NCBI GenBank assembly: GCA_902521325.1
Contig: CABYRE010000013.1
Span: 1-32,493, forward strand
From: an uncultured Alphaproteobacteria bacterium
GTDB taxonomy: Bacteria; Pseudomonadota; Alphaproteobacteria; HIMB59; GCA-002718135
DNA: 32,493 nucleotides
Direction: 5' to 3'
The position numbers and the translations under genes are program-made. This document shows positions 24,038 to 32,057 of this stretch, in pieces. Every line of letters begins with the position of its first letter. Position 1 is the first letter of the stretch. The notes beneath the pieces were generated by a model. It saw only the letters and a list, made by a program, of their open reading frames with translations. It was not told the DNA's origin and ran no database searches.

Positions 24038-26563
24038 TCAATTCTTAACTGTTTTTTTCTTTTTTTTAAGACCCATTTTAGCTTTTCTTTCATCAATTAA
24101 CCTAATAGCATCTTCTAGTTTTAAACTATCAATTGTTTGATCACCAAGAATTGATGCATTTATTTTTCCACATTTTACATATGGTCCAAATTTTCCATCA
24201 TGAGCGGTAATACTTTTCTTTTCTGTTGGATGCTCTCCAAATGTTTTTAACGTTGCATTACCTCTCTGTGTAGGCTTAGCAATTAATTCAATGGCTCTTT
24301 CAAGTTCAATATCAAGAATATTATCTGTTTTTTCGAGAGCTTTATATTTTTTATCATGCAGAATATATGGACCGTACATTCCAATACCGGCACTAACTGT
24401 TTTATTTGTTTCAGGATGAAATCCTAATTTACGAGGTAAACCAAGTAGTTGAATAGCTGTGTTTAATCCTATTTCATCTGGTTCAAAATTTTTAGGAATA
24501 GAAACTCTTTTTGGTTTCTTTTCTTTCGTTCCTTCACCAACTTGCATATAAAATCCATAAGGACCTTTTCGAAGTGTAATCATTTCTCCTGTTTCAGGAT
24601 AAATACCAATCTCTTTTGGTCCACTAAGTGCAGTTCCGTCTTTATCGTTTAATTGGTTAAATTGAACTGTATATTTGCAATCGGGATAATTAGAGCAACC
24701 AATAAATCCTCCAAACTTTCCAACTTTAATCCCTAATCTTCCATTATCACACGTAGGACATTTCCTTTTTTCATCTGAACCATTTGGCGGAAAGAAATGT
24801 GGACCTAATGCTTCATCAAGAACATCAATAACCTCTCTGTTAGACTTACCTACGGTTTCATCACAAAGTTGTTTAAATGTTTCCCAAAATTTTCTCAGAA
24901 CCTCTTTCCAATCAAGTTTACCATCAGAAATTTCATCAAGTTGATTTTCAAGATCAGCGGTAAAATCGTATTCCACATATTGATTGAAATATTTTTCTAA
25001 AAATATTGATACTATTCGCCCTCGATCATGAGGATTAAAACGTTTTTTATCTAAAATTACATAATCTCTATCTTGTAGAACCTTAATAATAGAAGCGTAA
25101 GTAGATGGTCTACCAATGCCAAGTTCTTCAAGTTTCTTTACTAAGCTTGCTTCAGTATAACGAGGAGGAGGGGAAGTAAAATGTTGTGTCTTTTCAACTT
25201 CTTTTAAATTTAAACTTTCTCCTTCAATCATGGCAGGAAGAATTGATTCTTTTTCTTCATCTTTATCATCATCTTTAGCCTCTTGATAAACTTTGTACAT
25301 CCCAGGAAACTTAATTGTTGATCCATTTGCTCGTAAAATAATTTTTTTATCTTCGTTTGTAATATCAACTGCTACTTGATCTAATACAGCACTTGCCATT
25401 TGTGAACTTACCGCTCTTTGCCATATTATTTCATATAACTTGTATTCTTCTAAAGTAATGTATTGCTTAATATCTTTTGGTGTTAGATAAATATTTGTTG
25501 GTCTAATGCATTCATGTGCTTCTTGGGCATTTTTAGCTTTAGATTTATAAACTCTTGGTGCTTCTGGTAAATAGTTTGCACCGTAATTATCAGTAACAAA
25601 ACCTCGAATTTGGTTAATAGCTTCTTTTGACATGACGACACTGTCTGTTCGCATATAAGTTATTAAGCCAGTTGTTTCTCCTTTAATATCTGTTCCTTCA
25701 TAAAGGCGTTGAGCTGTGCGCATTGTTTGACTAGCACTAAGACCAAGTTTACGACTAGACTCAATTTGCATTGTTGATGTAGTAAAAGCAGGGTAGGGAT
25801 TTCTTCTAGCTTCTTTTTTTGAGATATTTCCAACAGTGAAAGTAGAATTTTTAATATCATTAAAAATTTTTGTCGCTTCACTCTCATTTTTAATATCAAG
25901 TTTATCTACTTTATTCCCATCATAAACTGTTAGTCTAGAATTAATGATTTTATCTTCTTTATTTCTAAACTCGCCTTGTAAAGACCAATATTCCTGTGGA
26001 ATAAATTTTTCTATTTCAAGTTCTCTTTCACTTATTATTCTTAAAGCAACAGATTGAACTCTACCTGCTGATTTTGATCCTGGTAATTTTCTCCATAGTA
26101 CTGGAGAAAGTGTAAAACCGACAAGAAAATCTAAAGCTCTTCTTGCAAGATAAGCATTAACTAGATTTTCATCTATTTCTCTTGGCTCTTTAAGACTATC
26201 AAGAACTGCATTTTTTGTAATTTCATTAAATGTAACTCGGTGAATATTTAATTTTGAAAGTGATGAATTATCTCTAAGTAGTTTTTCTACATGCCAGGCT
26301 ATGGCTTCACCTTCACGGTCGGGGTCAGTTGCTAGATATAAATTTTCAGATTTTTTCGCAGCATCTGTAATTTCCTTTATTACTTTTTTTCCACGATCAC
26401 TGGTTTCCCATTTCATTTGAAAATCATTTTCAGTATCTATCGCATCATTTTTTGCTGATAAATCTCGGACATGTCCAACACTTGCGAGAACTTTGAAGTC
26501 AGAGCCTAAATATTTATTAATAGACTTTGCCTTCGATGGTGATTCAACAATTAATACATTCAT
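24038..26563 (-). CDS. topA: DNA topoisomerase I
   Basis: Type IA topoisomerase that relaxes negative supercoils. The 841 residues start at the ATG at 26563. A TTG at 26578 would add five residues, but GGAG lies 9 bases before the ATG and overlaps that TTG. The Toprim domain begins LIVESPSKAKSINKYLG with Glu7 and DPDREGEAIAW (Asp80, Asp82). The active-site tyrosine is Tyr303 in GLITYMRTDSV. GRPSTYASIIKVLQDRDYV is conserved. One C4 zinc ribbon follows (RKCPTCDNGRLGI to CSNYPDCKY), then cysteine-poor Topo_C-type repeats (GPYGFYMQVGEG, GMYGPYILHDKKYKAL, GKFGPYVKCGK) and a lysine-rich tail (KMGLKKKKKTVKN), the usual alphaproteobacterial architecture. Confidence 0.97.
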   Translation of the reverse strand: MNVLIVESPSKAKSINKYLGSDFKVLASVGHVRDLSAKNDAIDTENDFQMKWETSDRGKKVIKEITDAAKKSENLYLATDPDREGEAIAWHVEKLLRDNSSLSKLNIHRVTFNEITKNAVLDSLKEPREIDENLVNAYLARRALDFLVGFTLSPVLWRKLPGSKSAGRVQSVALRIISERELEIEKFIPQEYWSLQGEFRNKEDKIINSRLTVYDGNKVDKLDIKNESEATKIFNDIKNSTFTVGNISKKEARRNPYPAFTTSTMQIESSRKLGLSASQTMRTAQRLYEGTDIKGETTGLITYMRTDSVVMSKEAINQIRGFVTDNYGANYLPEAPRVYKSKAKNAQEAHECIRPTNIYLTPKDIKQYITLEEYKLYEIIWQRAVSSQMASAVLDQVAVDITNEDKKIILRANGSTIKFPGMYKVYQEAKDDDKDEEKESILPAMIEGESLNLKEVEKTQHFTSPPPRYTEASLVKKLEELGIGRPSTYASIIKVLQDRDYVILDKKRFNPHDRGRIVSIFLEKYFNQYVEYDFTADLENQLDEISDGKLDWKEVLRKFWETFKQLCDETVGKSNREVIDVLDEALGPHFFPPNGSDEKRKCPTCDNGRLGIKVGKFGGFIGCSNYPDCKYTVQFNQLNDKDGTALSGPKEIGIYPETGEMITLRKGPYGFYMQVGEGTKEKKPKRVSIPKNFEPDEIGLNTAIQLLGLPRKLGFHPETNKTVSAGIGMYGPYILHDKKYKALEKTDNILDIELERAIELIAKPTQRGNATLKTFGEHPTEKKSITAHDGKFGPYVKCGKINASILGDQTIDSLKLEDAIRLIDERKAKMGLKKKKKTVKN

Positions 26564-26572
26564 AAATTTGGG

Positions 26573-26576
26573 CTCC
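26573..26576 (-). promoter_or_regulatory. Shine-Dalgarno GGAG for topA
   Basis: GGAG on the minus strand, 9 bases before the ATG at 26563. It decides the start against the upstream in-frame TTG at 26578, which it partly overlaps. It is one of only two clear Shine-Dalgarno sites I see in the window. Confidence 0.6.
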
Positions 26577-26628
26577 AAATTTCAGTTTAAAGATAATTCG
26601 TCAAGAAATTTTAAAAAAAAGTATATTT

Positions 26629-27234
26629 TTACTTGGATAATTTAATTTTACTTTCAGTTTTGTTTATGAGTCTTTTAATGTTTTCTGTGTGTTTAATATA
26701 AATAATTAAAGTCAAATAAATAAAGAAAATTAGAATATAAAAATTAAAATTAATAAAAATATAATAAGATGGCGCTACTAAAATTCCAATTAAAGATCCA
26801 AGAGAAGAGTATTTACTTACAAAAGCAGTAACAAGCCATACTAATAAAAATAAAATTGCAATGTAAGGATTAAAACCAAATAAAAAGCCAATATACGTTG
26901 CTACTCCTTTTCCACCTTTGAATTTTAACCAAACAGGATAGATATGACCTAATATGGCAAAATGACATAGAAGTATTTTATTCAATAAAGAAATATCTTG
27001 AAAATACATTTGTAAAATGAGGAATGGAAGAAAGCCTTTAAAAATATCAAAACAAAGAACAATGAATGCTAAAAATTTATTTCCTGTTCTTAAAACATTG
27101 GTTGCACCTACATTGCCAGAACCAACCTTTCTAATATCTTCCAAGCCAAATAATTTTGTAAAAATCAATGCAAAGGGTAATGATCCTATCACATAAAAAA
27201 ATATGATTAATGATAAACTACTTACTAAAGTCAT
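26629..27234 (-). CDS. plsY: acyl-phosphate:glycerol-3-phosphate acyltransferase PlsY
   Basis: Integral membrane enzyme for the first acylation in phospholipid synthesis. The 201 residues have about five to seven hydrophobic segments and the three PlsY motifs: VIGSLPFALIFTKLF with the downstream VGSGNVGATNVLR (37-49), GHIYPVWLKFKGGKGVAT (96-113, glycine-rich phosphate loop), and a third motif region around VSKYSSLGSLIGIL, which resembles T-R-Y-x-S-L-x-S. The 3' part is basic (KRLINKTESKIKLSK). It overlaps the end of pyrB by 17 bases on the same strand. dprA, often located between plsY and topA in relatives, is absent. Confidence 0.94.
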   Translation of the reverse strand: MTLVSSLSLIIFFYVIGSLPFALIFTKLFGLEDIRKVGSGNVGATNVLRTGNKFLAFIVLCFDIFKGFLPFLILQMYFQDISLLNKILLCHFAILGHIYPVWLKFKGGKGVATYIGFLFGFNPYIAILFLLVWLVTAFVSKYSSLGSLIGILVAPSYYIFINFNFYILIFFIYLTLIIYIKHTENIKRLINKTESKIKLSK

Positions 27235-28363
27235 CTCTGTTTTTAATGATTAAGTCTAAGCATGCCATTCTTACTGCAACACCCATAGCTACCTGTTCTT
27301 GTATTAAGCTCCTCGTGACGTCATCGGCAAGTTTCGAGTCTATTTCTACACCACGGTTCATTGGGCCTGGATGCATAACGGAAGCATTTTTTTTTGCATA
27401 TTTAAGTTTATTGTAATCTAAACCATACTTTTTAAAATAAGTCTTTTGATTTGGCATTATTTTCCCAACTATTCTTTCTTTTTGAATACGTAGCATCATA
27501 ACAATATCACAATTTTGTAATCCCTTTTTCATTTCCGTATAAACATTCACAGGTAGTTTATTTAAACTTTTTGGTAACCATTCCTTAGGCCCAATAACAT
27601 TTATTTTTGCACCTAACTTTGTTAGTATGATTATGTTTGATCGAGCAACACGGCTATGTAAAATATCCCCGCATATAGCAATTTTTAATTTTGAAAAATT
27701 TTCAAATTTATTTTTTATAGTAAGTGCGTCTAATAACGCTTGTGTGGGATGCTCATGACTACCATCACCAGCGTTAATTACAGACGCATCTACTGTTTCT
27801 GAAATTTTTTTACTAATTCCTTCCTCTGGATGTCTGACAATTAAAACGTCAGGATTCATTGAATTAATAGTAGTCATAGTATCGAGTAAGGTCTCACCTT
27901 TGTTAATAGAGCTATCTTTTACCACTACATTAATGAGATCTGCTCCTAGCCTTTTAGCAGCAACTTCAAAACTTGTTCTTGTTCTTGTTGAATCTTCAAA
28001 AAAAAGATTAAATATTGTTCTTCCTTCTAGAACATTAATTTTTTTAATTTTACTTTTATTAAAAGTTATATATTTTTTAGATTCATCTAAGATGTGCTCA
28101 ATTTCTTTCTTGGTTAAATCAGCTGTTTCTACTAAATGAATTTTTTTAAAAATATTTTTACTTCTTTTTAATTTGATATTTGTTTTTGAAGAAATTGATG
28201 AATAATATTTTAAAGCTATTTTTTCTGCATCTTTAAGAATTTTTGATCCTGTAGATGATCTGATTGCTTTTAATTTTGGCAATTTCACTTTCATTTGCCA
28301 ATATTTTGAATTTTCTCTTTTATATAATTTTATGTGTCCTGATTTAAGTAGCTTTGAATTCAT
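27218..28363 (-). CDS. pyrB: aspartate carbamoyltransferase with an unusual N-terminal integrase-arm-like extension
   Basis: Forms carbamoyl-aspartate in pyrimidine synthesis. The ATG at 28363 gives 381 residues against about 310 for a typical catalytic chain. Residues about 75-381 are a complete ATCase: HLVETADLTKKEIEHILD, carbamoyl-phosphate site FFEDSTRTRTSFE (STRTR 125-129), KGETLLDT with Lys155, GSHEHPTQALLDAL (HPTQ 205-208), LRIQKER and MHPGPMNRGVEI (331-342). Residues 1-73 are extra and lysine-rich; LYKRENSKYW (13-22), then IRSSTGSKILKDAEKIALKY (34-53), recall the arm-type DNA-binding domain of tyrosine recombinases. The fused frame is open throughout. If a later start is used, none with an ATG lies just before residue 75 (the only internal ATG is Met24). 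pyrC, often adjacent, is absent. Confidence 0.93.
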   Translation of the reverse strand: MNSKLLKSGHIKLYKRENSKYWQMKVKLPKLKAIRSSTGSKILKDAEKIALKYYSSISSKTNIKLKRSKNIFKKIHLVETADLTKKEIEHILDESKKYITFNKSKIKKINVLEGRTIFNLFFEDSTRTRTSFEVAAKRLGADLINVVVKDSSINKGETLLDTMTTINSMNPDVLIVRHPEEGISKKISETVDASVINAGDGSHEHPTQALLDALTIKNKFENFSKLKIAICGDILHSRVARSNIIILTKLGAKINVIGPKEWLPKSLNKLPVNVYTEMKKGLQNCDIVMMLRIQKERIVGKIMPNQKTYFKKYGLDYNKLKYAKKNASVMHPGPMNRGVEIDSKLADDVTRSLIQEQVAMGVAVRMACLDLIIKNRDDFSK

Positions 28364-28401
28364 ATGTGTCAATAATGTGAAAGTGTGTGTAAACTAATTT
28401 A

Positions 28402-28860
28402 TTAATTATTTCTATATCTATCTAAATATCCTTGTAAGATATAAGCAGCTGATTGTTGATCAAGTTTACTTTTTATCTTTGTTTTACTTAAATCGGTTTT
28501 TCGCATTTCTTTAAAGATTACATCTGATGAAAATCTTTCATCCCAAAGAGCTGTAGGTTTTTTAAAAAAAGTTTGAAGATTAATATTAAAATCTCTTACT
28601 AATTGGCTTTGTTTGTTTTCACTATTATCCAGGCTAATCGGCAGACCAAGAATAAATCCACCAATTTCATACTCTTTCAAAATATCTTTCAAGATAATTA
28701 AATCTTTATTAGTTCCTTTTCTTACGATAATTGAAAGAGGTGTAGCGATTATTTTTGATCTATCGCTTACTGCAACACCAATCGTTTTAGTTCCTAGGTC
28801 TAGACCTACAAGTATTTGTGATGTATTAAGACCATCGATTAAATTATTTTGATCATTCAT
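28402..28860 (-). CDS. ruvX: YqgF/RuvX-family putative pre-16S rRNA nuclease
   Basis: RNase H-like nuclease. E. coli YqgF is implicated in maturing the 16S rRNA 5' end, and a Holliday junction resolvase role was proposed earlier. From the ATG at 28860 the protein has 152 residues; a TTG further out at 28899 would run back into gatC. Visible are VGLDLGTKTIGVAVSD (Asp21), GFILGLPISLDNSE, the acidic WDERFSSD (Glu108) and LDQQSAAYILQGYLD (Asp134), the catalytic set of the family. It diverges from gatC with 17 bases between the starts. pyrB follows 38 bases downstream on the same strand. Confidence 0.92.
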   Translation of the reverse strand: MNDQNNLIDGLNTSQILVGLDLGTKTIGVAVSDRSKIIATPLSIIVRKGTNKDLIILKDILKEYEIGGFILGLPISLDNSENKQSQLVRDFNINLQTFFKKPTALWDERFSSDVIFKEMRKTDLSKTKIKSKLDQQSAAYILQGYLDRYRNN

Positions 28861-28865
28861 ATAAT
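28860..28865 (+). promoter_or_regulatory. TATAAT -10-like element before gatC
   Basis: A perfect TATAAT spanning the first base of the ruvX start codon and ending 12 bases before the gatC TTG. No good -35 is visible at 16-18 bases. If it is used, transcription would begin near 28872, downstream of the GGAG at 28866-28869, so this promoter and that Shine-Dalgarno cannot both serve the same mRNA. Confidence 0.25.
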
Positions 28866-28869
28866 GGAG
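28866..28869 (+). promoter_or_regulatory. Shine-Dalgarno GGAG for gatC
   Basis: GGAG with 8 bases to the TTG at 28878. This supports TTG as the gatC start, since no in-frame ATG lies nearby and the ATG at 28864 is in another frame. Confidence 0.5.
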
Positions 28870-28877
28870 CTTATAAA

Positions 28878-29165
28878 TTGAAGATTGATAAAAATACAAT
28901 AAATAAAATTGCTCGTCTATCTAGAATAAAGTTAGATGATAAAGAATCTGAAGATTATATTAAGGATCTTAATTCCATTTTAGACTGGGTAGAGCAGTTA
29001 AATGAAGTAAATACTGAAAATGTAGAACCGTTAAGTAACATATCATCATCAATTTTACCTAAAAGAGAAGATGTATCTAATGATACTAATTCTAGTGAGG
29101 AAATTCTTGAAAATGCTCCTGATAAACTCGAAGGTTTTTTTGCAGTACCAAAGGTTGTAGAATAA
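28878..29165 (+). CDS. gatC: Asp-tRNA(Asn)/Glu-tRNA(Gln) amidotransferase subunit C
   Basis: Small linker subunit that wraps around GatA and GatB in the GatCAB transamidase. The 95 residues begin KIDKNTINKIARLSRIKLDD, the typical GatC opening, then LNSILDWVEQLNEVNTENVEPL (family pattern: hydrophobic helix, then N-T-x-x-V-x-P), LPKREDVSND and the C-terminal APDKLEGFFAVPKVVE. The start is TTG, supported by the upstream GGAG and by the conserved residues beginning immediately after it. Its stop shares one base with the gatA ATG (TAATG). Confidence 0.95.
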   Translation: MKIDKNTINKIARLSRIKLDDKESEDYIKDLNSILDWVEQLNEVNTENVEPLSNISSSILPKREDVSNDTNSSEEILENAPDKLEGFFAVPKVVE

Positions 29166-30589
29166 TGTCTAAATCATCTTTGAAACAAACGTTAAAAGAT
29201 CTCAATACAAAAAAAATATCAATAAGAGAATTAAATCAGGATTATTTAAAAAGAATTAAGGAAAATGAAAACTTAAATGTTTTTATTCATTTTAGTGAAG
29301 ATAATGTTTTAAAGCAGATAGATAACTTAGAGAATGATAATTCAACAAAAAAATTAAAAGGCATTCCGATTGCAATCAAGGATTTATTCTGCACTAAAAG
29401 CATGCCTACAACAGCAGCTTCAAAGATTTTAGAAAATTTTAATCCAACTTATGAATCATTTGTTACTCAAAAATTATTAGACGAAGGATCTATTTTTGTT
29501 GGCAAAACAAATTTAGATGAGTTTGCTATGGGCTCAGCTACTAATACAAGTTTTTTTGGAAATACAATTAACCCTTTATCAAAAGAGTATGAGCCTTTAG
29601 CGCCTGGTGGATCCTCAGGTGGTTCTGCAGCTGCTGTTGCTGCAGATTTATGTTTAGGTGCCACTGGAACAGATACTGGTGGATCAATAAGACAACCAGC
29701 TAGCTTTTGTGGTGTTGTAGGTATTAAACCAACATATGGCCTATGTTCACGCTGGGGAATAGCTGCATTTGCTTCTAGTTTAGATCAAGCAGGAATTTTT
29801 TCTCATAATGTTGAAGATGCATCAATTTTATTACAATCTATTGCTGGATTTGATCAAAGAGATAGTACAAGTGCTAAAGTAGATGTTCCAAATTATTTTG
29901 AAAATTTAGACGATGATTTAAATGGAAAAACTGTTGGTATACCAAAAGAGTATTCTATTGATGGTATACCAATGGAAATAAGTCAGATATGGGAAGATGC
30001 TATCAAAGTTTTAGAAAAAAAAGGTGTGAAAATTAAAAATATTTCACTTCCTCATACTAAATATGCACTTCCTACTTATTATATAATTGCACCAGCTGAA
30101 GCTTCCTCAAATTTAGCTCGATATGATGGAGTAAAATATGGTTTTAGATCTGATGAAATTGATTCTCTTGATGAAATGTATGAGAATACTAGAGCGCAGG
30201 GATTTGGAAAAGAAGTTAAAAGAAGAATTTTAATAGGAACATATGTATTATCTGCAGGCTATTATGATGCATATTATCTTAAAGCACAAAAAGTAAGAAA
30301 ATTAATTGCAGATGATTTTAATAGAGCTTTTAAAGAATGTGATTTTATAGTTACTCCTACTGCACCAAGCGCTGCATTTCCCTTAAATGAAAAACAAAAT
30401 GATCCTATAAAAATGTATTTAAATGATGTGTTTACAGTTCCTGCTTCTTTAGCTGGCCTACCAGGTATTTCCATTCCCTTTGGGAAAGATAAAAATAATT
30501 TACCACTAGGTATTCAAATATTAGGAAAACACTTTGATGAACAACTAGTTTTTAACGTAGCTGTATCTCTAGAAAGATCATATGAATAA
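29165..30589 (+). CDS. gatA: Asp-tRNA(Asn)/Glu-tRNA(Gln) amidotransferase subunit A
   Basis: Amidase-signature glutaminase subunit that releases ammonia for converting Glu-tRNA(Gln) to Gln-tRNA(Gln), and possibly Asp-tRNA(Asn). The 474 residues contain the Ser-cisSer-Lys triad: Lys72 in IPIAIKDLFC, Ser150 in PGGSSGGSAAAVAA and Ser174 in GTDTGGSIRQPASFCG. FVGKTNLDEFAMGSATNTS and LAGLPGISIPFG are family-specific. The length is normal (about 480). It lies between gatC and gatB, with a 1-base overlap upstream and an 8-base ATGAATAA overlap downstream, so the three subunits are probably co-translated. Confidence 0.97.
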   Translation: MSKSSLKQTLKDLNTKKISIRELNQDYLKRIKENENLNVFIHFSEDNVLKQIDNLENDNSTKKLKGIPIAIKDLFCTKSMPTTAASKILENFNPTYESFVTQKLLDEGSIFVGKTNLDEFAMGSATNTSFFGNTINPLSKEYEPLAPGGSSGGSAAAVAADLCLGATGTDTGGSIRQPASFCGVVGIKPTYGLCSRWGIAAFASSLDQAGIFSHNVEDASILLQSIAGFDQRDSTSAKVDVPNYFENLDDDLNGKTVGIPKEYSIDGIPMEISQIWEDAIKVLEKKGVKIKNISLPHTKYALPTYYIIAPAEASSNLARYDGVKYGFRSDEIDSLDEMYENTRAQGFGKEVKRRILIGTYVLSAGYYDAYYLKAQKVRKLIADDFNRAFKECDFIVTPTAPSAAFPLNEKQNDPIKMYLNDVFTVPASLAGLPGISIPFGKDKNNLPLGIQILGKHFDEQLVFNVAVSLERSYE

Positions 30590-32057
30590 TATAATAAAAG
30601 GTGAAAAGCATGATTGGGAAATGGTAATCGGTCTTGAAATACATGCTCAAGTAAAATCAAATTCCAAATTATTTTCTTCATCATCAACAAAATTTGGCTC
30701 TTCACCAAATAGTCAAGTATCTTTAGTTGATGCTGCTATGCCAGGAATGTTGCCTGTAATTAATAAGTACTGTGTAGAACAGGCAGTGAAAACTGGAGTT
30801 GGTTTGAACGCTAAAATTAATAATTATTCAGTCTTTGATAGAAAAAATTACTTTTATGCTGATCTCCCACAAGGATATCAAATTAGCCAGTATAAATATC
30901 CGATTGTTGGAGAGGGAAAAGTTACAATTGATTTTAAAGACGGTACATCAAAAGATATTAGAATTGTAAGATTACATTTAGAACAAGATGCTGGTAAAAG
31001 TTTACACGATCAAAATCCTTCAAAAACATATGTGGATCTTAATAGATCTGGTGTTGCTTTAATGGAAATTGTTAGTGAGCCTGACATTAGAACCCCTGAC
31101 GAAGCTGGAATGTATATATCCAAAATCAGATCAATTTTAATGTATTTAGATACATGTGATGGAAATATGCAAGAGGGCTCATTAAGAGCTGATGTAAATA
31201 TTTCAGTAAGAAAACCTGGTGATGAATATGGAACTCGTTGTGAAATAAAAAACTTAAATTCTATAAAGTTTATTAAACAAGCTATTAATTATGAAGTAAA
31301 ACGACAAATAGAAATATTGGAGGCAGGAGGTTCTATTGAACAGAACACAATGCTCTTTAATACATCTACTGGTAAAACTAGACCTATGAGAAATAAAGAA
31401 GAAGCTCATGATTACAGATACTTTCCAGATCCAGATTTATTACCACTAGAAATTTCTGAAGAAGAAATAGGAAAAATTAAGACATCAATACCAGAGCTTC
31501 CAGATGAGCTTAAGAATAAATTTATTGATACTTATAAATTGTCTAACTATGATGCATCAGTATTAACTGCAGAGAAGCAAACATCAGATTATTTCAATGA
31601 ATCAATAAATTCAGATCCAGAATTAAAAAAACATGCAAAAATAGTTGTAAATTGGATTACATCGGAGCTGTTTTCATTGCTAAATAAAAATAATCTCGAG
31701 CTCAATAACTCCCCAGTATCACCAGAAAATTTAGGACAACTTATAAAGTTAATTTCCACAAATGAAATTTCTGGTAAAATTGCAAAAGATGTATTGGAAG
31801 ATATGTTTTCTACAGGAAAAACAGCAAGACAAATTGTAGATGAAAAAGGTTTGCAACAAGTTTCAGATCAGGAGGAAATAGAAAAAGTTATTGATGAGGT
31901 TATTGCAACAAATCCAAAAATGGTTGAGCAATATCTTGATGGTAAAGATAAGTTATTAGGCTTCTTTGTTGGCCAAGCTATGAAATTAACTAAAGGAAAA
32001 GCTAATCCAAAAATGTTAAATGATATTTTAATGCGAAAATTAAATAAAAAAAATTAA
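30582..32057 (+). CDS. gatB: Asp-tRNA(Asn)/Glu-tRNA(Gln) amidotransferase subunit B
   Basis: tRNA-binding and kinase/transamidase subunit of GatCAB. The 491 residues show the catalytic cradle: MVIGLEIHAQVKSNSKLFS, FDRKNYFYADLPQGYQISQY, RLHLEQDAGKS, DLNRSGVALMEIVSEPD, MQEGSLRADVNISV and EAHDYRYFPDPDLLPL. The helical and YqeY-like tail (about 340-491) ends with KMLNDILMRKLN and contains the tRNA-sensing region. Presence of all three subunits implies indirect Gln-tRNA (and perhaps Asn-tRNA) formation; no glnS or asnS lies in the window. The 3' end overlaps the convergent membrane-protein gene by 18 bases. Confidence 0.97.
   Translation: MNNIIKGEKHDWEMVIGLEIHAQVKSNSKLFSSSSTKFGSSPNSQVSLVDAAMPGMLPVINKYCVEQAVKTGVGLNAKINNYSVFDRKNYFYADLPQGYQISQYKYPIVGEGKVTIDFKDGTSKDIRIVRLHLEQDAGKSLHDQNPSKTYVDLNRSGVALMEIVSEPDIRTPDEAGMYISKIRSILMYLDTCDGNMQEGSLRADVNISVRKPGDEYGTRCEIKNLNSIKFIKQAINYEVKRQIEILEAGGSIEQNTMLFNTSTGKTRPMRNKEEAHDYRYFPDPDLLPLEISEEEIGKIKTSIPELPDELKNKFIDTYKLSNYDASVLTAEKQTSDYFNESINSDPELKKHAKIVVNWITSELFSLLNKNNLELNNSPVSPENLGQLIKLISTNEISGKIAKDVLEDMFSTGKTARQIVDEKGLQQVSDQEEIEKVIDEVIATNPKMVEQYLDGKDKLLGFFVGQAMKLTKGKANPKMLNDILMRKLNKKN

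Noticed and set aside
26564-26578. Upstream TTG start for topA
   Set aside because: It adds only five residues, and GGAG sits at the correct distance from the ATG at 26563, where family similarity begins.
28364-28372. Upstream TTG start for pyrB
   Set aside because: The ATG at 28363, three codons later, is the simpler choice. Either start still includes the integrase-arm-like extension.
28861-28899. Upstream TTG start for ruvX
   Set aside because: It would extend the gene through the gatC start without adding family-like sequence. The ATG at 28860 is better.
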